Source: MGML01 sp034416335 (lineage in GTDB: Bacteria > Chloroflexota > Dehalococcoidia > Dehalococcoidales > UBA2162). Taken from it: DNA of 64,000 nucleotides. Within the stretch, counting starts at the first letter, position 1; each line of letters begins with the position of its first letter. Where the stretch lies: NCBI GenBank assembly GCA_034416335.1, contig DAOULV010000024.1, forward strand, positions 62,001 through 126,000. The letters run 5' to 3'. Made by a program: the position numbers and the translations under genes. The notes beneath the pieces were generated by a model. It made no database searches and was not told the DNA's origin. It saw only the letters and a list, made by a program, of their open reading frames with translations. Positions 34,436 to 43,017 of this stretch are shown in pieces.

Positions 34436-35077
34436 ATGAAGAAGAAATTACTCATCGTTAGTCTTGTAGTCGCTCTTGTGCTAACCTGCGTAGCACCGTC
34501 TCCGGTAATGGCTGCCTCCGGTAAATGGGCGAAGTCGAGTCACGGATATCACTGGCCTCAACCTGAGGACTTTTCCGCCGCAGCACATTTAACGGTGGTC
34601 GATCCCGGGCAGTCTGTCCAGTATGGACCGTACATATTCACGCGAGGTGAAAAGGTCCAGGGTTATTTCACTTATACTGATTGGGATGCTTTAACAAATG
34701 CAGTGATTGAGGTGACCCACGCTTCGATAATCAAACTCAATCCTGATTCACCTGTCCACGGAACATATTTCGGTTATGCCAGAGCCTCTATTAAAATTGC
34801 TCTTCAATCCGGCAGTATTTTAACTGGTACTTACCAGGCAACGATTCAGGGAGAATACAGCATTATAGACCTGGGTGCCGGACCGCAGCTTGTTATCAAC
34901 TACGTAAATGATGACGGAACTTTTAACATCCGCGGACGCGACGGCCAGACCTATACCATCGGTCAGGGTGACTGGGCCGCATTGCTGATCTTGACGGATC
35001 TCGGTGGCGGTATCTACACACTGGTGGGTGATGCGGGAATCAGCGGTACGCACACAGACTATACCCTTCGCTGGTAA
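34436..35077 (+). CDS. Secreted protein of unknown function
   Basis: A 213-residue protein with a clear signal peptide: KKK at residues 2-4, a hydrophobic core LLIVSLVVALVLTC and a probable cleavage at PVMA-AS near residue 26. The mature part is beta-rich with no recognised domain and has repeated aromatic and glycine residues. The ATG at 34436 follows GAAGGAGGGA, which would be coding if the earlier TTG at 34415 were the start. A 13-base-stem hairpin follows the stop. The gene is divergent from the kinase operon and may be a target of it. Function is unknown. Confidence 0.8.
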   Translation: MKKKLLIVSLVVALVLTCVAPSPVMAASGKWAKSSHGYHWPQPEDFSAAAHLTVVDPGQSVQYGPYIFTRGEKVQGYFTYTDWDALTNAVIEVTHASIIKLNPDSPVHGTYFGYARASIKIALQSGSILTGTYQATIQGEYSIIDLGAGPQLVINYVNDDGTFNIRGRDGQTYTIGQGDWAALLILTDLGGGIYTLVGDAGISGTHTDYTLRW

Positions 35078-35090
35078 TATCGATAATTAA

Positions 35091-35119
35091 AGCAAGCCGG
35101 GTAGCTTACCCGGCTTGCT
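35091..35119 (+). terminator. Hairpin terminator after the secreted-protein gene
   Basis: AGCAAGCCGGGTA (35091-35103) and TACCCGGCTTGCT (35107-35119) form a perfect 13-base stem with a 3-base loop, 14 bases after the stop codon. The following tract (ACTTCTCTTCC) is only pyrimidine-rich. Confidence 0.75.
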
Positions 35120-35153
35120 ACTTCTCTTCCCGGGAGTAATTGTATTACGTGCG

Positions 35154-35206
35154 TACGGAAACCGTTTATGCATAAGCATGGCGGCTTTCCGTAAGTGCGA
35201 TTTTTT
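35154..35206 (+). terminator. Second hairpin followed by a T run
   Basis: TACGGAAA (35154-35161) pairs with TTTCCGTA (35186-35193). An inner ATGC-ATAA-GCAT hairpin lies in the loop, and TTTTTT follows at 35201-35206. The 7-base gap before the T run makes it a weaker terminator candidate. The remaining sequence up to 35376 shows no other feature. Confidence 0.4.
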
Positions 35207-35376
35207 GTATTATTAACAAACTGTTTTAGTCCGATTGACTGAATCCGGTTTGTTTTCCTTCCTGCTGAAGGTTTAATTGAGTTTTATCCGAGAATGTATT
35301 ATTATACATAACTAAGGACTGATTTGTTCACAGCGGTCTGCATTATAGCATCGTTGAGTTTGAACGGAGTAAGAGC

Positions 35377-36975
35377 ATGAGTAATAAACCTCGAATGGTT
35401 AAATCGGAATCCGACCCCTTCTGGACCGAACACTGCGGATTCCTGGACTTATCTCTTGAAGAATTCACTTCAGTCCAGGAAAAAATGCTGCTTGACCAAC
35501 TGCAGAAAATCGGCAACACCTCTCTCGAACAGAGGATAATCGGCGATAGAGTCCCTACAAGTGTAGATGATTTCCGCAATACGATACCTCTTACTTCGTA
35601 TCCCGACTACCTGCCGGAACTTGGAATAAACAACGAGGACACCCTCCCCGAAAAACCATACGTATGGGTCCATACCTCCGGTCAGGGAACGGCATTCCTC
35701 GATATTCCTTATACACTTGAATTTTACAATCAGATACTTAAGAACCTGATGGCAATCTTTATTCTTTCCTGTTCGACCGGTAGAGGAGAAAGCTCCCTGC
35801 AGGAAGGCGACCGGGTATTGTTCAACGCCGCTCCCAGTCCTTATCTGGGGGGGCTGCTGGCCGCCGGGGCGACCGAGAGGTTTCCTCTCACTCCGGTATA
35901 TTCTCCGAACGCTCATGATGAGATGACGTTCAGTGAAAAGATTACGAAAGGTTTTGAAATATCTCTGAAAGAAGGGGTAGATATTACCATCGCCCTGACG
36001 AGCGTACTCGTCAAGATGGGCAAGGACTTTAACAAACATTCCGGCAAGGGCGGCATACTGAAATATCTATCACAGCCCGGTATCCTTCTCAGCTTTATCC
36101 GGGCATACCTCCGTAGTAAACTGGCAGGCAGAGACATGCTGCCCAAAGACCTCTGGCCGATGAAAGCGTTAATCGGCTGGGGGATGGATACCAGCGTTTA
36201 CCGGGATATGGTAGCCGAATGCTGGGGGAAATACCCGTACGAATTTCACGCCTGCACCGAAGCCGGCATAATGGCCATGCAAAGCTGGACCAGGAAAGGA
36301 ATGACGTTAGTCCCGAACACCAACTTTTTCGAATTCATTCCCGAAAGCGAATGGCTGAAAAACAGTAGCGATGACTCCCATACGCCCAGCACGGTATTGA
36401 TTTCCGAACTTGAAGCCGATGAACGTTACGAACTCGTGATAACGAATTTTCACAAAATGCCATTTGTCCGTTATCGGTTGGGACATCTGATTAAAGTAAC
36501 TTCATTAAACGACGAAGAGGCTCGAATCTCCCTACCCCAAATCGCTTTTGAAGGCAGGGCTGACGATTTAATCGACATCGCCAGTTTCACCAGGTTAAGC
36601 GAGAAAACGTTATCTCAGGCAGTAGCGAACACGAAGGTTAATATGGAGGACTGGACGATTCGAAAAGAAATCACGGACGGGGAGCCGATTGTCGTTATGT
36701 ATGCTGAGGCTCCAGACCTGGATAACCCCGGTGAAATGGCAGAGAAGTTACACAGGGAACTGAAAAAAATCGACCTGTTCTACGATGATCTGGATTCTAT
36801 GATGGACATCCAGCCCATCCACGTTGTCTTACTTAATGAAGGAACATTTTCCGGGTACACCGCACAAAAACAGGATGCCGGTGCAGAAATTTCGCAGTTG
36901 AAACCACCGCGAATCAACGCTCCGGATGTGTTAATAGAAGAACTCTTACAGATAAGCGAAACTCTGAAAAAATAA
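35377..36975 (+). CDS. GH3-family acyl-adenylate-forming enzyme
   Basis: A 532-residue protein of the GH3 (auxin-responsive) family. In plants, members adenylate a carboxylic acid and conjugate it to an amino acid. Recognisable family positions are VWVHTSGQGTAF (ATP loop, motif I), EFHACTEAGIMA (motif II) and FVRYRLGHLIKV (motif III). The function of bacterial members is largely unknown. It has a paralogue at 47326-48930 with the same order of motifs and several identical blocks (for example LPKDLWP). The ATG follows CGGAGTAAGAG. A free receiver gene follows 75 bases later, and the kinase operon lies to the left. Confidence 0.82.
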   Translation: MSNKPRMVKSESDPFWTEHCGFLDLSLEEFTSVQEKMLLDQLQKIGNTSLEQRIIGDRVPTSVDDFRNTIPLTSYPDYLPELGINNEDTLPEKPYVWVHTSGQGTAFLDIPYTLEFYNQILKNLMAIFILSCSTGRGESSLQEGDRVLFNAAPSPYLGGLLAAGATERFPLTPVYSPNAHDEMTFSEKITKGFEISLKEGVDITIALTSVLVKMGKDFNKHSGKGGILKYLSQPGILLSFIRAYLRSKLAGRDMLPKDLWPMKALIGWGMDTSVYRDMVAECWGKYPYEFHACTEAGIMAMQSWTRKGMTLVPNTNFFEFIPESEWLKNSSDDSHTPSTVLISELEADERYELVITNFHKMPFVRYRLGHLIKVTSLNDEEARISLPQIAFEGRADDLIDIASFTRLSEKTLSQAVANTKVNMEDWTIRKEITDGEPIVVMYAEAPDLDNPGEMAEKLHRELKKIDLFYDDLDSMMDIQPIHVVLLNEGTFSGYTAQKQDAGAEISQLKPPRINAPDVLIEELLQISETLKK

Positions 36976-37050
36976 AAAACAGTTGATAAATGCCGTTGAT
37001 ATCTCAAGGATTCGACGGTAAATAAATAAAGCTTAAAGGGCAGCACAAAT

Positions 37051-37425
37051 ATGTCGAAGAAAATACTGGTGGTAGATGACGAAAAACACATCCGGGATTC
37101 ATGCATCAAACTCCTTCAACGTAAGAGATATGACGCGGAAGGAGCCGGCTCAGGAGCCGAGGCACTGGAAATGATAGGGAAAGAGGAATACGACCTGGTT
37201 CTGCTGGATGTCAGGATGCCCGGTATGGACGGGATAGAAACACTGCGTAGAGCAAAACAGATAAAGCCGGATATACTGGTTTTAATCTTAACTGGTCACG
37301 GCACCATCGATACTGCTAACGAAGCTCTGGAACTGGGAGCGGCAGGATTCATCCGCAAACCTATTGCAATTGAAAACCTTGCCGAAAGTATCGACGAAGC
37401 TCTGGAGAAGAAAAAAGTAGGCTAA
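37051..37425 (+). CDS. Single-domain response regulator (CheY-like)
   Basis: A 124-residue receiver without an output domain. It has the DDE acidic pocket, the phospho-acceptor in VLLDVRMPGMDG, the Thr in LTGHGTIDTA and the Lys in IRKPIA. It is markedly similar over its whole length to the N-terminal receiver of the hybrid kinase at 30464-32023: KILV(V/I)DDEK, LLQRK-YDA, DVRMPGMDGIE and TGHGT-DTA are shared. It may act as a phosphate sink or shuttle for the kinase operon. It lies downstream of a GH3-family gene on the same strand and is followed by a hairpin terminator. Confidence 0.93.
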   Translation: MSKKILVVDDEKHIRDSCIKLLQRKRYDAEGAGSGAEALEMIGKEEYDLVLLDVRMPGMDGIETLRRAKQIKPDILVLILTGHGTIDTANEALELGAAGFIRKPIAIENLAESIDEALEKKKVG

Positions 37426-37438
37426 GTCAATTAGTCAG

Positions 37439-37499
37439 AACGCTCATCACCTGAATTACGTCAAAACATGCCATAGATATTAAATAGATGAGCGTTTTT
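37439..37499 (+). terminator. Terminator after the receiver gene
   Basis: AACGCTCATC (37439-37448) and GATGAGCGTT (37487-37496) form a 10-base perfect stem around a 38-base loop, followed by TTTTT ending at 37499. The long loop lowers confidence. It lies between convergent genes. Confidence 0.55.
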
Positions 37500-37650
37500 G
37501 TCTGTGCAATATCAGGGATTCCCCGATATTCAGGCTGGAGACTTTCCCAGAAGCTGAACCGTTACTACTTCATCAATTCCCGTATCACGCATCTCCCGGA
37601 TATAAGTGTATCACAGTCCCCTCATTAACGATTGAACCGGCTTTTCGTGA

Positions 37651-38970
37651 TTACTGTTCCCGGGGTACCGTGTTAAGGGGTTTTATCCTTCTGCCGGTTT
37701 TCAACCTGTATAATACTTCAACGGAAAATGATACCAGCACCATTCCGGCCAGGATCCATAAATCTCCGGGATTATCCAGTGCCTGCTGTACGATAAGAAT
37801 CACCAGGGCGGCAGAACAAAGTACGCTGCCAGACATGGATAACAGCCTGACCCGGCTGCTTTTTCCGGCTAACAGGAAATTCGAAAAATTAACCGCCGCG
37901 AAAATAATCAGAAAACCTGAACTCCCCATAATCGATATATTCGTAAGATCGAATAGATTGGATATCAGGAGAGTGATTCCCGAGGTAATAAGCAGTCCTT
38001 CAACCGGTCGTTTCCATACCATATGGTCGAGCTGTTCCGGTAATTCTCCTTCTTTGGCAATTACGTAACTGACCCGGGCTGTTCCATACAGTGTCGCATT
38101 GATAGCCGAACCCGTCGACAGCAGAGCTGCCACCGCTATCAAGCCGAACCCGAATGCTCCGAGGAATGGCCGGGCAGCCTCGGCAAGAGCATAGTCCTGT
38201 GAAGATACTATTTTATCCAGCGTCAGGTTTCCAAGAGTAACAATTGAGACAAGGACATACAGTACAATGACAAAAAGCACTGATACAAAATACGCCCGGG
38301 GTAATACTTTCCTCGGCTGCCGCGTGTTTTCAGCCGTATTGGCTATCAGCTCGAAGCCTTCGTAGGCAAGGAATATTACCATTCCCCCGGCTGTCAGCTG
38401 GACAGGGCTGCTCCACACGGTCGGCTCTATCCGGCTGATATCGACCGTACCCATACCAGCCCCGAGGAAAATAAAAAGTATAATCAATTTTAAAGCTACG
38501 ATGAAGTTTTCCGATCTTCCTACGACCCTTGAGCCGATAAAGTTAAGCACCGTAAAGAGTATGATAACTCCGCTTGTCAGGATATGTCTCCATACCTCCT
38601 GTTCCGCAGCAGGGAAAAAACTTGCTCCGTAGCTGCCGAACGCATAAGCATAGAGTGAAAGCATGGCTATATAACTCAGCCATAAGAGAATATTCAACCC
38701 CCCTGTGACAGTACCCTCGCCGAAAGCCTGATTTAAAAATTCTACTGTGCCGCCTTTGGCGGGGTATATTACCGAGAGTCTGGAATATGAATAAGCGGTA
38801 ATCAGGGCTATTAAACCGGCAATCGCAAAAGCAACCGGCGTACCGCCCCTGGCCAGTTCTACCGCCAGTCCGAGTACGGCAAATATCCCGCCGCCGACCA
38901 TGCCGCCTATCCCTATCGACAGGGTAGACCAGAATCCAAGGGATTGTTGTGCATCAGATTTGGTTTTCAT
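37651..38970 (-). CDS. APC-family amino acid permease
   Basis: A 439-residue integral membrane protein with about 12 hydrophobic segments. The first helix motif TLSIGIGGMVGGGIFAVLG is the substrate-binding signature of the amino acid-polyamine-organocation superfamily, and VIFLAYEGFELIANTAEN is the helix 6 motif. The conserved cytoplasmic loop RVSYVIAKEGELPEQL is also present. The transported amino acid cannot be read from sequence. It is a single gene on the minus strand between a terminator and the GYD gene. Confidence 0.92.
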   Translation of the reverse strand: MKTKSDAQQSLGFWSTLSIGIGGMVGGGIFAVLGLAVELARGGTPVAFAIAGLIALITAYSYSRLSVIYPAKGGTVEFLNQAFGEGTVTGGLNILLWLSYIAMLSLYAYAFGSYGASFFPAAEQEVWRHILTSGVIILFTVLNFIGSRVVGRSENFIVALKLIILFIFLGAGMGTVDISRIEPTVWSSPVQLTAGGMVIFLAYEGFELIANTAENTRQPRKVLPRAYFVSVLFVIVLYVLVSIVTLGNLTLDKIVSSQDYALAEAARPFLGAFGFGLIAVAALLSTGSAINATLYGTARVSYVIAKEGELPEQLDHMVWKRPVEGLLITSGITLLISNLFDLTNISIMGSSGFLIIFAAVNFSNFLLAGKSSRVRLLSMSGSVLCSAALVILIVQQALDNPGDLWILAGMVLVSFSVEVLYRLKTGRRIKPLNTVPREQ

Positions 38971-39186
38971 ATGTGGTTATAGTTTCTTAAAAATCAGGTT
39001 CTTAACGAAACATTATACAGGAAGGAAAGCATGAAAATATCAAGTCTCGTTGAGGATTCGGCATATAATCGGCAGTTATTTGTTGCCACACACTCGATTT
39101 TCAGCATAGTCCTGTGCTTGAGATTAGAGGGGGAAAATCGTGTATTTTTCCTTACCGGTTATACGCCTTTTACCCGGGAGTTTTCT

Positions 39187-39471
39187 CTATTTCCAGGATG
39201 CGATCAGATCCTCTACGGAAATGGCGGCGAAAGTCATCGTCTGCAGCGTACCTCTCGAGCTCAATTCAAGAGCTATCTTACTGATTGCAGTGTTGCCGAC
39301 GGCTTCGATTATGGTAATAAAGTCATAAGGGCCGAGTATCGCATATTGGGCCAGGATTTTACCTCCCATTTCCTCGACTTCCTTATTGACTTCAAGAATC
39401 CTGTCCGGTTGATTCTTTATGGTTTTCCGGCCTTCATCGGTCAGGTTTGATATCATTATGTAAACTGCCAT
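39187..39471 (-). CDS. GYD-domain protein
   Basis: A 94-residue single-domain ferredoxin-fold protein with the family pattern YIMISNLTDEGRKTIKNQPDR, an internal GGKILAQYAILGPYDFITIIEA and a short C-terminal helix. GYD domains are common in Chloroflexota and are related to the dimeric alpha/beta-barrel (ligand-binding) fold. No reaction is established. The ATG at 39471 has a strong GAGGGGAG ribosome site. An opposite-strand frame (39031-39450) overlaps it fully and is judged spurious. Confidence 0.82.
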   Translation of the reverse strand: MAVYIMISNLTDEGRKTIKNQPDRILEVNKEVEEMGGKILAQYAILGPYDFITIIEAVGNTAISKIALELSSRGTLQTMTFAAISVEDLIASWK

Positions 39472-39627
39472 ACGACACTCCCCTCGTCTGGACTTACTTT
39501 TGCAAATTGTATCTATATTACGATTTTATTGTCAAATAATTTTTAAAACAGGCTGGTCATTGCCGCATCATTCCCATTTCATCACCAGAACAAGAACGAT
39601 AACTGTAAGTTCAGAGGAATATTCTAC

Positions 39628-41184
39628 TTATATGTTGATTACAGCGTTTCCTCTAACGATATTGCCGTACAGGTTAAATTCAAGTGCTTCCGCATCGTGA
39701 TTCCGGTGAGAAATCACTACGATATTGGACTGTCTTTCAGCCCTTGCCAGGACCTGAGTAAGCGCCTTCGTTGCCGGATTATTCATGGCATTCTCCTTCA
39801 GGTTGTTATATTCTATCCTGAGCAGTTCGGACAAAACCTGTACCGCTTTACTGTCTGAAGAACGCACTCGGTTCATATTTGCTCTCAATCTGCGCACATC
39901 GGGAGCAGCCAGGTACCTGACCGGATTATCATACGTAATCATTTCCCTGGCAATATGGAGGCACCTTGCTACAAGCTGACGGTCATGTAATGTGGAGGTA
40001 ACCAGTTGCACATCGTCGTGATTATATACAGCCAGCGCCGCCGGAATACTTTCCTGGGCCAGTGAAACAGCAGTGACAATGATATTATATGCCAGGATAT
40101 CCGCTTCTTTTTCATCTCCTACGGAGAGATTTATCAGGATAATAGCTGATTCCCCGTGAAATTCGGCATATTCCTTGGTAATCAGCTCGTTGTATTTTAT
40201 CGAATGTTTCCAGTCTATTGTCTTAAGACTGTCACCCGGTTGATATATCTGGCCTCCGTAATATTCGACACCTCTTCGCAAACCGTAGACCGGTTTCTTG
40301 GATTCCATATGTGAAATAAGGGGCAGACTTCCCTGTGCCGTCCCCGCGAGGTATTTATCAGCCAGCCAGGCAGCATACTTTGCCCTGGGAATTACGAACA
40401 ATCTCAATGGAACGATTTCGAAGGTTCTCCTGAACAACCCCCATCTATCGACAGCCTGAACACTCAATCTGATATCCGACGGGCCTGACAGTTCGGGAGT
40501 TAGCGTTAGTTCAATTATCAGCCTTTTATCTTTTACCAAAAAATATTCCGGGTTCACTCTCAGCCAGTCATACGGAGATTTCAATATAACGAGTCCGTCT
40601 ATATTCGTTCTGCTTTCAAGTTCAATCTGTATATCCTCAGTTGTTCCGGCTATCATCTGATGCTGAATTCGGACCGGTTCGACAGACCGTAAAGGCATCT
40701 CCCTGAGAGAAATAAAACTCAGGACACTAAAATACAGCAGCAGTACGGCGTCTCCAAGAAGTAAAGACACGGTATTAATAAGTGAAAAGACGAGGAGGAC
40801 TGCAGCAATACTTATCAGAAACGAAATGCCAATGCTTGTTAATCTTCTCGTATCTACCTGAGCAGTATCCAGGTATGTTATCGTTTCATAAGTATTTACC
40901 AGTTCTCTTTGAATGCCATATATTACAGGTAAGGAGATCAACACAGGCAGATAGTTTCCCACGACCGGCGTGTACAATAGTCCGATGGCGAAATATATGA
41001 AAATATACGTCATCAGTACCGCACGTCTGCTAAAAGGCCATCTCAGGAGGAACAGATACCAGGCAAGTACAAGAACAGGAATTATCGAAAAAGCCAGAGG
41101 TGACATCACGGCAGCCAGTATAAGACTGACTACTATATATATTCTGAGAATGGTTGTTATAAGCCAGCTGAGGTTAACCTTCAT
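39628..41184 (-). CDS. DUF58 domain protein with membrane N-terminus
   Basis: A 518-residue protein. Four or five hydrophobic segments occupy residues about 10-165. A beta-rich extracytoplasmic or cytoplasmic part follows. The DUF58 core (about 300-400) has the hallmark YYGGQIYQPGDSLKTIDWKHS and then a von Willebrand-like IILINLS strand. DUF58 proteins pair with MoxR ATPases, as here: its start overlaps the MoxR stop by 4 bases. The pair is thought to act as a chaperone for metal or surface proteins. It is the last gene of a six-gene minus-strand operon. Confidence 0.88.
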   Translation of the reverse strand: MKVNLSWLITTILRIYIVVSLILAAVMSPLAFSIIPVLVLAWYLFLLRWPFSRRAVLMTYIFIYFAIGLLYTPVVGNYLPVLISLPVIYGIQRELVNTYETITYLDTAQVDTRRLTSIGISFLISIAAVLLVFSLINTVSLLLGDAVLLLYFSVLSFISLREMPLRSVEPVRIQHQMIAGTTEDIQIELESRTNIDGLVILKSPYDWLRVNPEYFLVKDKRLIIELTLTPELSGPSDIRLSVQAVDRWGLFRRTFEIVPLRLFVIPRAKYAAWLADKYLAGTAQGSLPLISHMESKKPVYGLRRGVEYYGGQIYQPGDSLKTIDWKHSIKYNELITKEYAEFHGESAIILINLSVGDEKEADILAYNIIVTAVSLAQESIPAALAVYNHDDVQLVTSTLHDRQLVARCLHIAREMITYDNPVRYLAAPDVRRLRANMNRVRSSDSKAVQVLSELLRIEYNNLKENAMNNPATKALTQVLARAERQSNIVVISHRNHDAEALEFNLYGNIVRGNAVINI

Positions 41185-42128
41185 ACACTGATCTTCGGCA
41201 CCGGTATGCGTTCAAGTGTCCTCTCCAGTATCATACGGGGAGTAACTTCATCCATCTCAGCTTCCGGTTTTACCCGTATCCTGTGTTCACTGGTAGGAAA
41301 TACCAGATGTTTAATATCATCGGGAATAACGTAATCACGTCCGTCTAATAATGCGTATACCCTGGCACATTTATACAGACCAATACCGCTGCGGATACTC
41401 GGACCGCTAACAACATCCGGATCGGACCTCAGACTGGCAGTAATGGACGCAATATACTCTATTATATCGGGAGCCACCTGAACCTGTTTCACCTGTTCCT
41501 GTAAAGTCACTATTTCTTCCAGATTTGTAACAGGATGTATATCGGGTTCATCAATCTGGTCTATATTGCTTATAATCTGTTTCTCTTCCTCCTTCGACGA
41601 GTAAGTGCTGGAAATCCTCAGCAGAAATCTGTCTACCTGTACATCGGTCAAAGGATAAGTACCTTCGCCACCAGTCTCAACCTGAGTAGCAATAACCATA
41701 AAAGGGGTTGCCAGAGGATAAGTCCTGGTCTCAATGGTGACCTGGTGTTCCTGCATAGCTTCAAGGAGAGCCGACTGAGTCCTGGGGGTCGTTCGGTTTA
41801 ACTCGTCAGCAAGGATGATATTTGCGAATATCGGTCCTTCTACAAATCTGTTTTCACCATTGGGAGAATATATGTAGAAGCCGGTGACATCAGCCGGCAT
41901 CATATCCGGAGTAAACTGAATTCTTTTAAAGCTGCCTCCTACCGCCTGAACGAAGGTTTTTGCTAGGCTGGTTTTTGCAGTACCAGGATACCCTTCAACA
42001 AGTACGTGCCCTCCTGCAAGAAGAGCCAGGATGAGACCTTCCTTTATTGCTTCTTTACCTATAACAACTTTGGAAATTTCATCCATTATCTTGCCGTAAA
42101 GATCGGATATCCCGTTCGCGTTAACCAA
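41181..42128 (-). CDS. MoxR-type AAA+ ATPase
   Basis: A 315-residue ATPase with Walker A EGYPGTAKTSL (residues about 41-51), Walker B ILADELNRTTPRTQSALLEAM and a C-terminal lid with HRIRVKPEAEMDEVTP. The start is probably TTG at 42128 with GGGAGAA before it. No ATG fits. It overlaps the DUF4350-like gene upstream by 8 bases and the DUF58 gene downstream by 4, so all three are translationally coupled. MoxR ATPases remodel or insert cofactors into client proteins. The likely clients are the neighbouring membrane proteins. Confidence 0.93.
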   Translation of the reverse strand: MVNANGISDLYGKIMDEISKVVIGKEAIKEGLILALLAGGHVLVEGYPGTAKTSLAKTFVQAVGGSFKRIQFTPDMMPADVTGFYIYSPNGENRFVEGPIFANIILADELNRTTPRTQSALLEAMQEHQVTIETRTYPLATPFMVIATQVETGGEGTYPLTDVQVDRFLLRISSTYSSKEEEKQIISNIDQIDEPDIHPVTNLEEIVTLQEQVKQVQVAPDIIEYIASITASLRSDPDVVSGPSIRSGIGLYKCARVYALLDGRDYVIPDDIKHLVFPTSEHRIRVKPEAEMDEVTPRMILERTLERIPVPKISV

Positions 42129-43017
42129 CTGCTTCTCCCTTCCTGAACGTATACCTAGATATTACCACGAATATTAAGGCAAGAACACCCACAAGCGTAT
42201 AAGGACTTGAGATGAATTCACGAGTACCGGCAAGCCTTATCTTCGATACATCGAGAGGTGTCTTGCTGAGGTGGGACCTGTCTACTAATATCTCTTCCGG
42301 TTCATCGTGTAAATGAAGAAGATATTTAATAAACAGGTGGTTGTCATCACGCTCTATCATACTGCTTATCAATACGCTGGGGTCGGACACAAGTATAATG
42401 GTCCCTTTACCGGCATTAATTCGCGCAGCAACGGGAAAAGCATCAGCCGGTTCGTCTGCATCCCTTGTTTCGTTTTCATTGATATCGAGGTAACTGGCTT
42501 CGGATGAATAAGCCAGTACTTCTACCCCTTCCGTATACAATATTGCAGTAGCATGGTTCAGAATCACAACCTCGACGCTTTCATCGGTTATCTCTTTGGG
42601 GAAATCGGTGATTTTAGGCATCCACTGATTTTTATAACATATAAGAGGGTCGAGCAATGGTTTATTACTGAAACGGATACCCAGACCTAAGTAAGTAAGT
42701 ATTTCATTACCGAAACCATAATCATCCATCAGCAGCAGGGTACCGCCGCCACCAACATACTCCTGTATTTCCGCGAGGTCTTCATCGGTGTATTCAAGAT
42801 ACGGGATAGAAATCAGAACACTCTTCTCCGGCAAATCTGGAATGGTTTCCGTCGAATCTATGTTTTCAGCATCGAATTCCTCAATAAAATTCTTTATACC
42901 ATTCCACATCGTGTTTCCTGCCATAAAATCCTGTATGGATGGATAAAACCAGATGCATAACAGAGAAACGACTGCTGTAACGAGGAGAACGATCGAGAAA
43001 ACAGTTATGGTCTTCAA
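42121..43017 (-). CDS. DUF4350-type membrane protein
   Basis: A 298-residue protein with a membrane segment near the N-terminus (about 5-25) and another near the C-terminus (about 272-290). The part between them is a Rossmann-like domain with EYVGGGGTLLLMDDYGFGNEIL, characteristic of DUF4350 proteins next to MoxR/DUF58 genes. The start is a TTG at 43017 that overlaps the previous stop, with GAGGAGTT upstream. The function is unknown. Its placement between the large DUF4129-like protein and the MoxR gene fits the known MoxR operon arrangement. Confidence 0.72.
   Translation of the reverse strand: MKTITVFSIVLLVTAVVSLLCIWFYPSIQDFMAGNTMWNGIKNFIEEFDAENIDSTETIPDLPEKSVLISIPYLEYTDEDLAEIQEYVGGGGTLLLMDDYGFGNEILTYLGLGIRFSNKPLLDPLICYKNQWMPKITDFPKEITDESVEVVILNHATAILYTEGVEVLAYSSEASYLDINENETRDADEPADAFPVAARINAGKGTIILVSDPSVLISSMIERDDNHLFIKYLLHLHDEPEEILVDRSHLSKTPLDVSKIRLAGTREFISSPYTLVGVLALIFVVISRYTFRKGEAVG

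Noticed and set aside
35377..36975. Glycoside hydrolase family 3 because of the name GH3
   Set aside because: This protein is of the GH3 acyl-adenylate family (auxin-responsive), not a glycosidase. The glycosidase is at 56752-59049.
39031..39450. A 139-residue plus-strand frame with a good ribosome site (AGGAAGGAAAG)
   Set aside because: It overlaps the GYD-domain gene antisense for nearly all of that gene's length, has no recognisable domain, and the GYD protein is clearly a real family member.
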